Below, in pieces: positions 8,278 to 18,579 of a stretch of 58,049 bases of DNA. The translations under genes and the position numbers were made by a program. Location of the stretch: positions 1 through 58,049 of the forward strand of contig JAFPZX010000173.1 in assembly GCA_017417055.1 (NCBI GenBank). The letters run 5' to 3'. The notes under the pieces were generated by a model, which did no database searches, had not been told where the DNA came from, and worked only from the letters and a program-made list of their open reading frames with translations. Source of the DNA: Anaerolineaceae bacterium. Its GTDB lineage: Bacteria > Chloroflexota > Anaerolineae > Anaerolineales > Anaerolineaceae. The stretch's first letter is position 1. Every line of letters starts with the position of its first letter.

Positions 8278-9258
8278 TTATTTCAGATAAGTTTCGAAGA
8301 ATCGCTGGATTTTTTCGAAGGGGATAATATCTTTTTTGTCATATAAATCCGTATGGACCGCTCCGGGAATGAGCATAAGCTCCTTGTTTTCCCCTTTCAA
8401 CAGTTTGAAAGTATCCTTGCTCAAATAACAGGAATGAGCCTTGTCCCCATGGATCATCAGCACGGCACTGTCGATCTCACCCGCATAGGTAAAAAGACGC
8501 ATATTCATCAATGACGTTCCGGCTGTTGACGCCCAGCCGTCATTTGAATTCAGAGAACGGGGATGATATCCGCGCTTTGTTTTATAGTAGTCGTAATAGT
8601 CTTTGACAAAGAAAGGTGCATCTTCCGGAAGCGGATCAACCACGCCGCCAGCCTTAGCATAATTGCCGTTTTTATAATCTTCTGTCCGCTGAGCGTTGAT
8701 ACTTTTACGGGCAGCTGTACGATCCTCTTTGCTGTCGGCTGCATCAAAATAACCGTTTCCTGCCACCCGAGACATATCGTACATAGTGGAGGTTACTGTT
8801 GCTTTGATTCGGGTATCAAGACAGGCTGTCTGCAGCGCCATGCCGCCCCAGCCGCAAATTCCGATTATGCCGATTCGTTCCGGATCAACCAAATCACAGC
8901 ATGACAGGAAATCGACTGCAGCCTGGAAATCTTCCACATTGATATCGGGAGAATGCATAGCACGGGGAAAACCGCCGGATTCACCGGTGAAAGAAGGATC
9001 AAAGGCAAGTGTCAAAAGACCACGCTCAGCCATTTCCTGTGCATACAAACCGGATGATTGTTCTTTGCAGGCTCCAAACGGACCGCATACCGCAATCGCC
9101 GCCAATTTTCCTTCTGCCTTTTTTGGTACATACATATCCGCGGCAAGGGTAATTCCGAAATGGTTTATGAATGTCACTTTGCAATGATCTACTTTTTCAC
9201 TTTTCGGGAAGGTCTTGTCCCATTCCTGCGTAAGCTCCAACTTGTCAGACTTCATCAT
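8278..9258 (-). CDS. Alpha/beta hydrolase with Cys in the nucleophile elbow
   Basis: A 326-residue cytoplasmic alpha/beta hydrolase of the YcjY/DLH-like type. The nucleophile elbow reads IGIIGICGWGGMALQ, with Cys (about C135) where most relatives have Ser, as in dienelactone hydrolases. The oxyanion region is AVCGPFGACKEQSSG. A probable acid lies in LMIHGDKAHSCYL and the terminal His in IPGAVHTDLYD. The ATG at 9258 follows CAGGAG on the minus strand; the frame is open further upstream but that region is promoter. It is transcribed divergently from a MerR regulator whose operator overlaps this gene's promoter, so it is the probable regulated target. Substrate unknown. Confidence 0.88.
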   Translation of the reverse strand: MMKSDKLELTQEWDKTFPKSEKVDHCKVTFINHFGITLAADMYVPKKAEGKLAAIAVCGPFGACKEQSSGLYAQEMAERGLLTLAFDPSFTGESGGFPRAMHSPDINVEDFQAAVDFLSCCDLVDPERIGIIGICGWGGMALQTACLDTRIKATVTSTMYDMSRVAGNGYFDAADSKEDRTAARKSINAQRTEDYKNGNYAKAGGVVDPLPEDAPFFVKDYYDYYKTKRGYHPRSLNSNDGWASTAGTSLMNMRLFTYAGEIDSAVLMIHGDKAHSCYLSKDTFKLLKGENKELMLIPGAVHTDLYDKKDIIPFEKIQRFFETYLK

Positions 9259-9311
9259 GATAAAAAACTCCTGTTCTTTGATTATTCTTGATGTACCGTA
9301 GTACAATAAAT

Positions 9312-9342
9312 ATTGTAGATCCTAAAGCTGACTTTAGGTCAA
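9312..9342 (-). promoter_or_regulatory. MerR-type promoter with 19-bp spacer and internal dyad
   Basis: Read on the minus strand: TTGACC (9337-9342), a 19-bp spacer (9318-9336), TACAAT (9312-9317). The dyad CCTAAAG-N4-CTTTAGG (9321-9338) fills the spacer and overlaps the -35. A 19-20 bp spacer holding the operator is the hallmark of promoters activated by MerR-family DNA distortion. It drives the hydrolase and lies 33 bp before the merR start. Confidence 0.8.
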
Positions 9343-9374
9343 GGGTAATTTTGTAAAATGTGAGGGGTGAATAT

Positions 9375-9839
9375 ATGTATTCAATTGGGCAGATTTCAGA
9401 AATGTTCAATATACCTGTTTCTACGCTGCGATATTATGATAAGGAAGGCCTTTTTCCGGAATTGGAACGGAAATCCGGGATTCGAAAATTCAGTGAAAGG
9501 GAGGCTGAAGCGCTGCGGGTGATTGAATGTCTCAAAGCTTCCGGACTTGAGATCCGCGAAATCAAACAGTTCATGGATTGGACAACGGAAGGCAGTGCAA
9601 CCTATGAACAGCGTCGTCAGCTTTTTGAAACAAGATTGAAAACGGTAGAAGAAGAAATTCTCCGTCTGCAGAAAATCAGAGATATGCTGAAATATAAGTG
9701 CTGGTATTATGAAACCGCGCTTCGTGACGGCTCTGAGGACGGGATCAATGCCATGCTGCCGGATAATTTACCTCCGGAAATACAGAAACTTCACGACAGC
9801 GGTTTCTCCTTTACAGCTGATCTTCCTCAAAACAAGTGA
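9375..9839 (+). CDS. MerR-family transcriptional regulator
   Basis: A 154-residue regulator with the N-terminal winged helix of the MerR family (YSIGQISEMFNIPVSTLRYYDKEGLFPE, residues 2-29). It continues through the wing (ERKSGIRKFSEREAEALRVIECLKASGLEIREIKQF) and a long dimerisation coiled coil (about residues 80-120, RRQLFETRLKTVEEEILRLQKIRDML). The C-terminus is short, with no obvious metal-binding cysteine cluster, so an organic effector is more likely. The ATG at 9375 follows GAGGGGTG and is preferred to the upstream GTG. It faces the hydrolase gene across a shared control region containing its probable binding site. Confidence 0.9.
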   Translation: MYSIGQISEMFNIPVSTLRYYDKEGLFPELERKSGIRKFSEREAEALRVIECLKASGLEIREIKQFMDWTTEGSATYEQRRQLFETRLKTVEEEILRLQKIRDMLKYKCWYYETALRDGSEDGINAMLPDNLPPEIQKLHDSGFSFTADLPQNK

Positions 9840-10008
9840 ATTACGGATATAATTTGTCTGCGCAATAGGTCTCTTTATAAATACACTAAACAAATTTTTC
9901 CCATACAAAAAATCAATATTCAGAAAGTCCGGAACGCAGCTGTCTTGATTTTCAATAAAAACAATTTAAAAAAAATAACGATTTTATTTCCAATTTTCCA
10001 AATTGTCT

Positions 10009-10014
10009 TATAAT
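10009..10014 (+). promoter_or_regulatory. -10 box of the ferredoxin gene
   Basis: TATAAT preceded by A/T-rich sequence; the ferredoxin start lies 38 bp downstream behind GGAGG. The -35 is not clear. Confidence 0.5.
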
Positions 10015-10052
10015 TATTAACCGAGAAGAAATAAACCATATTGGAGGAAATT

Positions 10053-10223
10053 ATGGCATACGTTATTGATAAAGATACTTGTATTGCATGCGGCGCATGC
10101 GTTGGCGATTGCCCGGTTAGCGCTATTACTGAAGGCGACTACATGGTCATCGACCCTGATACCTGCATCGACTGCGGCACCTGCGCAAGCGTTTGCCCGG
10201 TTGGAGCACCGGCCGAAGCTTAA
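10053..10223 (+). CDS. 2[4Fe-4S] ferredoxin, clostridial type
   Basis: A 56-residue soluble electron carrier with two complete CxxCxxCxxxCP motifs: CIACGACVGDCP (from residue 11) and CIDCGTCASVCP (from about residue 40). Such ferredoxins carry low-potential electrons between pyruvate oxidoreductases, hydrogenases and related enzymes of anaerobes. The start follows TTGGAGG, a strong ribosome binding site. Codon use is biased as in highly expressed genes. A strong terminator follows, so it is monocistronic. Its separate location gives no clue to one specific partner. Confidence 0.97.
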   Translation: MAYVIDKDTCIACGACVGDCPVSAITEGDYMVIDPDTCIDCGTCASVCPVGAPAEA

Positions 10224-10244
10224 TCTGATAATTTTCAGAAAATC

Positions 10245-10281
10245 AGCCATCAGTGGGTTTTCCTGACTGATGGCTTTTTTT
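10245..10281 (+). terminator. Terminator of the ferredoxin gene
   Basis: Perfect 10-bp arms AGCCATCAGT and ACTGATGGCT around an 11-nt loop, followed by a T7 run. Confidence 0.93.
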
Positions 10282-10283
10282 GT

Positions 10284-10289
10284 TATAAT
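10284..10289 (+). promoter_or_regulatory. -10 box 6 nt before the rarA start (leaderless)
   Basis: TATAAT ends 6 nt before the ATG at 10296, so transcription would begin at or next to the start codon. There is no Shine-Dalgarno sequence, because the space is occupied by the ferredoxin terminator and this box. Confidence 0.6.
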
Positions 10290-10295
10290 AAAACT

Positions 10296-11624
10296 ATGGA
10301 TCTTTTTGAATACAACGAAGAACAAACCTATGAGAAAACCCAGCCGCTGGCTTCCCGGATGCGTCCCCGTACTTTAGATGAGCTGGTTGGTCAGGAGCAT
10401 ATTGTCGGCAAGGGGAAATTACTGCGCAGAGCCATTGAATCTGACCGCTTGTTTTCATCCATTCTTCTCTTTGGCCCACCCGGTACCGGGAAAACCACAC
10501 TGGCACAGCTGATAGCGAATGCATCATCCGCCGATTTTGTCACGATTTCCGCCGTATTAGCCGGTGTTCAGGAGCTGAGAAATGTTGTGAGCGACGCAAA
10601 AGAACGAAGGCGGCTTTATAACAAGCGAACGCTCCTTTTTGTCGATGAAGTTCACCGCTGGAACAAATCACAGCAGGACGCACTTCTTCCCCATGTAGAA
10701 AACGGACTGCTTACCCTTATCGGTGCAACAACGGAAAATCCTTATTTTGAGGTAAACAAAGCGCTGCTGTCGCGGTCTCGAGTGTTTGAAATGCACCCGT
10801 TAGGCCATCAATCTCTGCGTATGATCATGAATCGTGCACTGAAGGACGAAGAACGTGGATACGGAAAACTCAACATTTTGATTGATGAGGACGCATGTGA
10901 TCTTTTGATTGAACGCAGCAATTCCGATGCACGCAACCTTCTGAATGCCGTCGAACTTGCGGTAGAGAGTACACCTCCCGACGAAAACGGACTAATCCAT
11001 ATTACACTTTCTGTTGCAGAAGATTCAATTCAGGAACGAGCATTGAATTATGATAAAAAGGGCGACTCCCATTATGATACCATCTCGGCTTTTATCAAAT
11101 CCGTCCGCGGCAGCGATCCGGATGCAGCTCTTTATTGGGTATCTAAAATGTTACTTTCCGGAGAGGATCCACATTTTATTCTCAGAAGGTTAATCATCCT
11201 CGCCTGTGAGGACATCGGTATGGCCGATCCGCGGGCTTTGCAGGTTGCCATTTCCGCAGCTACCGCTTTTGATTATGTCGGAATGCCGGAAGGATATTAC
11301 CCGATTGCGGAAGCAGTCCTTTACTGTGCCACCGCTCCGAAATCCAATTCCGCGTGCGGTATCTTCAGTGCCATGGATAAGATCAAAAAGGAAGGTGCCG
11401 GACCGGTCCCAACACATCTGATGGATCCCAGCCGGGATGCGCAGGCGCTTGGTCATGGACAGGGGTATAAATATCCGCATAATTATCCGGAGCATCATAT
11501 CAAACAGCAATATCTTCCGAAATCCGTTACCGGAGGATTTTATGTTCCGAGTGACCAGGGATATGAAAAGATCATTCGCGAAAGGATGGAACACTGGGGA
11601 CACCTGATTCAAAATAAGAAATAA
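10296..11624 (+). CDS. rarA: Replication-associated recombination protein A (RarA/MgsA AAA+ ATPase)
   Basis: A 442-residue AAA+ ATPase related to clamp loaders and RuvB that acts at stalled replication forks. Seen: the N-terminal RPRTLDELVGQEHIVG box, Walker A FGPPGTGKTT (G60-T68), Walker B LLFVDEVHRWNKSQQDALL (D117, E118), sensor 1 LIGATTENP, arginine-finger region LLSRSRVFEM, sensor 2 SNSDARNLLNAVE, and the C-terminal tetramerisation region (KSVRGSDPDAALYW, through RRLIILACEDIGMADP to ALGHGQGYKYPHNYPEHH). Length fits the family. The mRNA appears leaderless. An A/G-rich low-complexity tract follows the stop. Confidence 0.97.
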   Translation: MDLFEYNEEQTYEKTQPLASRMRPRTLDELVGQEHIVGKGKLLRRAIESDRLFSSILLFGPPGTGKTTLAQLIANASSADFVTISAVLAGVQELRNVVSDAKERRRLYNKRTLLFVDEVHRWNKSQQDALLPHVENGLLTLIGATTENPYFEVNKALLSRSRVFEMHPLGHQSLRMIMNRALKDEERGYGKLNILIDEDACDLLIERSNSDARNLLNAVELAVESTPPDENGLIHITLSVAEDSIQERALNYDKKGDSHYDTISAFIKSVRGSDPDAALYWVSKMLLSGEDPHFILRRLIILACEDIGMADPRALQVAISAATAFDYVGMPEGYYPIAEAVLYCATAPKSNSACGIFSAMDKIKKEGAGPVPTHLMDPSRDAQALGHGQGYKYPHNYPEHHIKQQYLPKSVTGGFYVPSDQGYEKIIRERMEHWGHLIQNKK

Positions 11625-11668
11625 GAAATCAGAAATCAGAAATAAAAGAAATAAGAAATCTTGAATAT
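11618..11668 (+). repeat. Short purine-rich tandem repeat after rarA
   Basis: Repeated units of AAATMAGAAAT type (AATAAGAAAT, AATCAGAAAT) begin at the rarA stop codon. Comparable purine-rich tracts begin at stop codons at 27575 and 49058. Confidence 0.6.
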
Positions 11669-11728
11669 GAAGTTTGACGTACAGCAAATGATGTTGGATG
11701 TTTTTTTGATGCACAGGTGAATTGAATT

Positions 11729-12637
11729 ATGAATAATCTTTCTTATGCTGATGATGCTTTGATCGAATGTGTGCCCAATTTCTCGGAAGGGAGAGATTGG
11801 AAAATTATCGAAGCGATCCATGATACGATTGCAGCTGATGGACGCTGCGAGGTTTGGGATTACAGTGCAGACGCGGATCACAACCGCTCCGTTTTCACAA
11901 TAGCCGGTTCTCCCGATGCAATAGAAAACGCTGTTATGCGATTCACCGCAAAAGCAGCTCAGCTCATCAACATGGAAACGCATGAAGGTGTTCACCCTTG
12001 TATCGGCGCGACAGATGTGGTTCCCTTTGTTCCATTGCGGAATGTGAGCATGGAAGACTGTATTCATCTATCCGAAAAAGTCGGAAAACGAATCGCGGAT
12101 GAACTCGCAATTCCTGTTTATCTATACGCAAACTCAGCAAAAACAACTGCACATAAACGACTTGTCGATATTCGCAGAGGCGGATATCATAAATTAACAG
12201 AAGAGATCGCTGTTGTTCCGGACCGTGCGCCGGATTACGGTCCTAAAAACCTTTCATCCTGTGGGGGAGTATCCATCGGCGCCAGAGACTTTTTGATCGC
12301 GTTTAACGTATACCTTGACACGGAAGATGTAAAAAAAGCGAAAAAAATCGCAAAAAGTATTCGCGAATCCTCCGGTGGATTTCCGGGTTTACAGGCCATA
12401 GGGCTGTTGGTTAACAACTATGCGCAAGTTTCGATGAATCTGCTGGATTATCGGAAAACATCCATGAAAACAATTGTTTCAAGAATCAGAAAAGAAGCCG
12501 AATCAGAGAATGTGAAGCCTCTTTATACCGAATTGATCGGTATGCTTCCCCAGGATGCGATCTCCGGTACAACACCGGATGAATTAATGCTAAAAGATTT
12601 TTCCGAATCCAGAATTATTGAATCAAGAATGAAATAA
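11729..12637 (+). CDS. ftcD: Glutamate formimidoyltransferase
   Basis: A 302-residue cytoplasmic enzyme that moves the formimino group from formiminoglutamate to tetrahydrofolate in histidine degradation. It is the transferase domain alone, without the cyclodeaminase domain found in the fused eukaryotic protein. Diagnostic segments are LIECVPNFSEGRDWKIIEAI at the N-terminus, SADADHNRSVFTIAG, HEGVHPCIGATDVVPFVP (with the conserved His residues), and GARDFLIAFNVYLDT. Histidine-utilisation partners (hutH, hutU, hutI) are not in the window, so it may serve a separate folate route. AGGTGA lies upstream of the ATG. Confidence 0.94.
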   Translation: MNNLSYADDALIECVPNFSEGRDWKIIEAIHDTIAADGRCEVWDYSADADHNRSVFTIAGSPDAIENAVMRFTAKAAQLINMETHEGVHPCIGATDVVPFVPLRNVSMEDCIHLSEKVGKRIADELAIPVYLYANSAKTTAHKRLVDIRRGGYHKLTEEIAVVPDRAPDYGPKNLSSCGGVSIGARDFLIAFNVYLDTEDVKKAKKIAKSIRESSGGFPGLQAIGLLVNNYAQVSMNLLDYRKTSMKTIVSRIRKEAESENVKPLYTELIGMLPQDAISGTTPDELMLKDFSESRIIESRMK

Positions 12638-12656
12638 TAAAGAAACAGCGGATCAG

Positions 12657-12735
12657 ACTATTCCATGTTGAATGGGTCAAAATGACCTGTCAGTTGATGA
12701 AAATGAATAACCTTGTAACAGTTCAAAACTTGAAC
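12657..12735 (+). repeat. Degenerate copy of the dispersed palindrome (copy F)
   Basis: The left part (TTGAATGGGTCAAAATGACC) matches the beta arm of the copy at 42.2 kb. The rest is decayed, with GTAACAGTTC near 12715. It lies between ftcD and the tRNA terminator. Confidence 0.4.
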
Positions 12736-12828
12736 GGCGAACATTGGGACAAACTAATTTCTGTCAGCATCGCGAAACAAGGTACCAGCCCCATGTACTT
12801 CGTCTGATTAGATAAATAATTATTAAAT

Positions 12829-12857
12829 AAAAAATCGCTTACCAAAAGCGATTTTTT
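12829..12857 (-). terminator. Terminator of the tRNA-Pro gene
   Basis: Minus-strand hairpin with arms AAAAAATCGCT and AGCGATTTTTT around a 7-nt loop, starting directly at the tRNA 3' end. Confidence 0.88.
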
Positions 12858-12858
12858 G

Positions 12859-12933
12859 TCGGGGCGGGCGGATTTGAACCGCCGACCTCACGGACCCGAA
12901 CCGTGCACTCTATCCGGACTGAGCCACGCCCCG
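12859..12933 (-). tRNA. tRNA-Pro, anticodon CGG
   Basis: On the minus strand the acceptor arm CGGGGCG pairs with CGCCCCG, with discriminator A. The D arm is GCTC/GAGT. The anticodon stem CACGG/CCGTG encloses the 7-nt loop TTCGGGT, giving anticodon CGG. The T arm is GGCGG-TTCAAAT-CCGCC. The 3' CCA is not encoded. A terminator starts directly after it. Confidence 0.96.
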
Positions 12934-13038
12934 AACAACGTCCATTAGTATAATACCACCCTGATTTTAATGCAAGAGATTTTGTGAAAATTCATGACGT
13001 TTCTTTTTATATTCGTTAAGTTATGATATGATTGAGGC

Positions 13039-15134
<2,096 letters not shown>

Positions 15135-15157
15135 GCCTTGTAGTTCTTTAGAATGAG

Positions 15158-15198
15158 AAGGTGATTGTTTCGGTTTTGCCGCAGCAATCACCTTTTTT
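15158..15198 (+). terminator. Terminator or attenuator between gap and pgk
   Basis: Perfect arms AAGGTGATTG and CAATCACCTT with a 17-nt loop and a T6 run, placed between two co-directional glycolytic genes 88 nt apart. Partial termination would give more gap than pgk transcript. Confidence 0.8.
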
Positions 15199-15222
15199 AT
15201 CATCTGTAAGGAGAAAGTAAGA

Positions 15223-16398
15223 ATGTTCAATAAAAAAACCGTACGCGATATCGATGTCAACGGCAAGAAAGTACTTGTCCGCGTAGATTTCAATGTTCCG
15301 CTCAAAGATGGCGTTGTCGGTGACGACACCCGCATCCGCGGAGCTCTGCCGACCATCCAGTATCTGCTGGACAATGGCGCAGCAGTGATCCTCTGCTCCC
15401 ACCTTGGCCGTCCGAAAGGTGAACGCAATCCGCAGTATTCTCTCGCACCGGTTGCCGAATACCTGAAAGGGCTCGTTTCCAATCCTGTTTACTTCGCTGA
15501 TGACTGCATCGGTGAAAGCGCTCAGAAAGCTGCTGCCGAATTGAAACCGGGTGAAATTCTTGTTCTCGAAAACACCCGCTACTACAAAGGCGAAGAAAAG
15601 AACGACCTCGATCTGGCAAAAGGCCTTGCTGACCTTGCCGACCTGTATGTCAACGATGCTTTCGGTACCGCTCACCGCGCCCACTCCTCCACGGAAGGCG
15701 TAACCCACTTCAAACCCGGTGTTGCCGGCTTCCTGCTTGAAAAGGAAATCCAGTACCTTTCTTCCGCAGTTGAAGATCCGAAACGCCCGTTTGTCGCCAT
15801 TCTCGGCGGCGCCAAGATCTCCGATAAGATCGGCGTTATCAAAAACCTGCTGAACAAAGCTGACAAAGTCCTCATCGGCGGCGGTATGGCCAACACCTTC
15901 TTCGCAGCCCAGGGTTATGAAATGGCTGATTCCCTCGTCCAGGAAGAAGCAATCGAAACCGCAAAAGAAATCCTTGCTGCCGGTTCCGATAAGCTGGTTC
16001 TGCCCGTTGATATGGTCATTGCCAACGCTTTCGATAACGATGCTGAAAAGAAGTGCATCGATACCGGTAACGTCCCTGCAGGCTGGCGTGTTCTGGATAT
16101 CGGCCCTAAGACTGTTGAATGCTACAGCAAACTGGTTTCCGACGCAGCAACCGTTGTCTGGAACGGCCCGATGGGCGTTTTTGAAATGCCCGAATTTGCT
16201 AAAGGCACCTTCGCTGTTGCGAAAGCCGTTGCTGACAGCAATGCCATTTCCATCATCGGCGGCGGTGATTCCGTTGCAGCCATCCAGCAGTCCGGTCTGG
16301 CTGACAAGGTGACACACATCTCCACCGGCGGCGGCGCTTCCCTCGAAATGCTCGAAGGAATCGTTCTCCCGGGTGTTGCCGCTCTCGAAGATAAATAA
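15223..16398 (+). CDS. pgk: Phosphoglycerate kinase, bacterial type
   Basis: A 391-residue monomeric kinase making ATP and 3-phosphoglycerate from 1,3-bisphosphoglycerate. The basic patch that holds the substrate is intact: [26 protein letters not shown] (His and Arg), [10 protein letters not shown] and [10 protein letters not shown]. The nucleotide-binding C-domain shows [21 protein letters not shown] and [15 protein letters not shown] precedes the start. Codon bias matches gap. It serves as the reference against which the divergent archaeal-type paralogue at 35690-36934 stands out. Confidence 0.98.
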   Translation: MFNKKTVRDIDVNGKKVLVRVDFNVPLKDGVVGDDTRIRGALPTIQYLLDNGAAVILCSHLGRPKGERNPQYSLAPVAEYLKGLVSNPVYFADDCIGESAQKAAAELKPGEILVLENTRYYKGEEKNDLDLAKGLADLADLYVNDAFGTAHRAHSSTEGVTHFKPGVAGFLLEKEIQYLSSAVEDPKRPFVAILGGAKISDKIGVIKNLLNKADKVLIGGGMANTFFAAQGYEMADSLVQEEAIETAKEILAAGSDKLVLPVDMVIANAFDNDAEKKCIDTGNVPAGWRVLDIGPKTVECYSKLVSDAATVVWNGPMGVFEMPEFAKGTFAVAKAVADSNAISIIGGGDSVAAIQQSGLADKVTHISTGGGASLEMLEGIVLPGVAALEDK

Positions 16399-16423
16399 GA
16401 TCTTCTTAGTAAATAGTTTATAT

Positions 16424-16460
16424 ACAAAATGTCCGCCTTGTTGACGGACATTTTGTTATT
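16424..16460 (+). terminator. Terminator of pgk
   Basis: Perfect 12-bp arms ACAAAATGTCCG and CGGACATTTTGT around a 9-nt loop, then TATTATATT. It may also end ricT transcripts from the other strand. Confidence 0.87.
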
Positions 16461-16569
16461 ATATTATTGATCAAAATAATGATTGTTTAAATATCTACTT
16501 GAATAAAACTTTTGTAAACAGCCACCATGAGCGGCAATACCGCACAATACACCACAGTTTCTGTAAAGA

Positions 16570-17700
16570 TTAACCTTCAAATGGCTTAACCTGAGCAGAT
16601 CGCTCAGCGCGGTTGGTACGGTTCTGCTTGAAAGGTCGTTCCCGACGTTCGTTTTTGTCAGCTCTTTCGTCCTTTGCATCCTTTTCACGCCTATCACGGC
16701 GTTCAGGACGCTCTTTGCGGTCCTGTTTTCCCTCACGTTTTGGTTTTACCGGTTTCTCTTTCTTAACCGGATCGGCATATACATCATTACCACTCACCAA
16801 AGCAAGTATATCTTTGTCTTCGATTTCGCTCTCATCAGGAACTGAATCCGTGATATTATTATTTTGAGGAGCATTGCTGTCATCCGTAATAAGCTGTTCC
16901 CGTTTAAATTCACGTCTGCCCACTTCCGGAATCTCTACAAGAATCGCATCCCTCAGCGGGAAGACTTCTACAACTTTTCCTTCACCTTGCGGTGTTATGA
17001 CGCGTTTATTTTTCTTGGGGAGCCGCTTGCGGCATTCCACATAATAGTCGTTTTCATAAACAAGGCAGCAGCGCAGGCGGCCGCACATTCCGGTAATTTC
17101 CGCAGGAGTGAGTGAAATTCCCTGTTCCTTTGCCATTTTGATGGAAATGGAACTGAATTCTGTCAGATACTGGCAGCAGCAGCGGCAGGCCAACCCACAT
17201 GCGCCCATACCGGGAATCGTTTTCGCTACGTCACGCGGCCCCAGTTGCCGAAGATCAATAGCAATGACTGAAGGAAAATTGCGCAGTAAATCAAATTTCA
17301 AAGATTTTAAATCCACCTTTTCATCATTATCACTGCAATAATTTACCTGAAGCCGGGATCCGTCAAAACTGAATTCCGCATCCAGAATTTTGACTCCATC
17401 CAGATTCAGCTCCGTTAAACGCTTTCTCGCAAAACTTATCGCTTCATCTCTTTTCTGGTTGAAAAGTTCTTTCGCAACCAAATCTTTTGGGGATGCAGGA
17501 CGAATTACTGCCTTCAGCGGTTCCCCATCATTTTCAAAATCATTTTTGACTTGAACAACCTTCCCGATTTGTCTTCCGCGGATAGATTCAACGATCACAT
17601 AATCATCAATATCAAGATCAAATCCGTTCGCATCAAAATAATAAGCTTTATTTACTCGTGAAAAACGAACACTAACTACTTTATCATAAATTTCAGACAT
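16570..17700 (-). CDS. ricT: PSP1-domain protein RicT (YaaT) with charged C-terminal tail
   Basis: A 376-residue protein. Residues about 1-255 are the PSP1 domain of RicT/YaaT, a component of the Fe-S-containing RicAFT complex that stimulates RNase Y-dependent mRNA processing in Bacillus. The Fe-S ligand region is GMGACGLACRCCCQYL followed by GMCGRLRCCLVYEN, richer in Cys than the Bacillus version. From about residue 265 the protein becomes a low-complexity tail of K, R, E and D (KPKREGKQDRKERPERR and similar), unlike the short end of typical RicT. Such tails resemble RNA-binding extensions of RNases and helicases (inference). An SH3 protein gene lies upstream at a 12-nt distance. Confidence 0.88.
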   Translation of the reverse strand: MSEIYDKVVSVRFSRVNKAYYFDANGFDLDIDDYVIVESIRGRQIGKVVQVKNDFENDGEPLKAVIRPASPKDLVAKELFNQKRDEAISFARKRLTELNLDGVKILDAEFSFDGSRLQVNYCSDNDEKVDLKSLKFDLLRNFPSVIAIDLRQLGPRDVAKTIPGMGACGLACRCCCQYLTEFSSISIKMAKEQGISLTPAEITGMCGRLRCCLVYENDYYVECRKRLPKKNKRVITPQGEGKVVEVFPLRDAILVEIPEVGRREFKREQLITDDSNAPQNNNITDSVPDESEIEDKDILALVSGNDVYADPVKKEKPVKPKREGKQDRKERPERRDRREKDAKDERADKNERRERPFKQNRTNRAERSAQVKPFEG

Positions 17701-17712
17701 TTAAACCTTCTT

Positions 17713-18336
17713 TTATCGGCGCTGCGACAAGGCGAACAGTCCGATTACAATTCCTAATATACCACAAACCAAAATAATCATCCCCATCGGAACTCCACCG
17801 GTCACATTTACTCCGGTAATTGTTTGAAACGTCGGAATTACCAAAGGCGCAGGCTCTGTAAAAGTCGGGAGTCGGGTTGGTTCAACCGTAATAATGAACT
17901 GTGCCGCAAGGGTAGGGTCTATCGTATTGGTAATGCGGGGTGTTGGGGTATTCGGAACAACAACAATCGGGAGATCGCCGGTATAGTCAACATAAGAGCT
18001 ATATACCCAGGCATAATTATCCGGCCCGCCCATATATTCAATCAGGATCCAGCTGCCGCCTTCGGTTCTTCCTTTACCGACAACTTCCTGGTTCGCGAGC
18101 AGTGTTCCGACACGGTCATATTCCGTGCCCGGCCCGGAACGAACATTGATTTGCGGATTAGATTCATCATTTTTTACCCGTACAATAACACCGGGATCCG
18201 TCCCGGTAACTGTTGGAATATTTACCGTAGGAATCTGATAAAAACCGCTGCTCATGAATGGAACCAAAATGACACCAATCATAAAAAATATGAATATTGA
18301 GATGATATTTTTTTTCTCTTTCACAAAATTCCTCAT
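17713..18336 (-). CDS. SH3-domain surface protein with C-terminal membrane anchor
   Basis: A 207-residue protein with a hydrophobic N-terminal segment (residues about 11-30, signal or anchor). A bacterial SH3-type domain follows (about 50-118: INVRSGPGTEYDRVGTLLANQEVVGKGRTEGGSWILIEY and AWVYSSYVDYTG). Next come a Thr/Pro-rich linker (PNTPTPRITNTIDPT, VEPTRLPTFTEPAP) and a second transmembrane segment near the C-terminus (GMIILVCGILGIVIGLFAL) ending in SQRR. Such domains bind peptidoglycan or envelope proteins. The Thr-Pro linker style is common in Anaerolineae exported proteins. It lies upstream of ricT in the same direction. Function unknown. Confidence 0.75.
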   Translation of the reverse strand: MRNFVKEKKNIISIFIFFMIGVILVPFMSSGFYQIPTVNIPTVTGTDPGVIVRVKNDESNPQINVRSGPGTEYDRVGTLLANQEVVGKGRTEGGSWILIEYMGGPDNYAWVYSSYVDYTGDLPIVVVPNTPTPRITNTIDPTLAAQFIITVEPTRLPTFTEPAPLVIPTFQTITGVNVTGGVPMGMIILVCGILGIVIGLFALSQRR

Positions 18337-18544
18337 TTTACTTCATATAATTTTACTCTATTCTTGCTGGAAAGCGTGAAATTCCCTGTTAAATAAAGCA
18401 CAGAATCTAAAAAAATATTCCGGGTAAGCAACATTATGTTCGCTTTCGAAATACTTTGTAAATTCCATTTATATTTATCCGCTTGCCCCTTGTTTTTTTG
18501 GAACGACGGAAGTCAGGATTTATTATCATTGAAAAATCATCTTC

Positions 18545-18573
18545 TTGAAAAAGCAGGCTTTTTGTCTTATACT
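18545..18573 (+). promoter_or_regulatory. Promoter of ubiA, TTGAAA - 17 bp - TATACT (leaderless)
   Basis: The -35 TTGAAA (18545-18550) and -10 TATACT (18568-18573) have an optimal 17-bp spacer. The -10 ends exactly 6 nt before the ATG at 18580, so the mRNA should start at or next to the initiator codon. No Shine-Dalgarno is possible. Confidence 0.7.
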
Positions 18574-18579
18574 TATGAT

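Noticed and set aside
15158-15198. Hairpin between gap and pgk as a riboswitch
   Set aside because: It is a simple perfect stem with a T run. No aptamer-like complexity is seen, so terminator/attenuator is the simpler reading.
15148-16317. 389-codon open frame antisense to pgk
   Set aside because: It is the shadow of a highly expressed, codon-biased gene.
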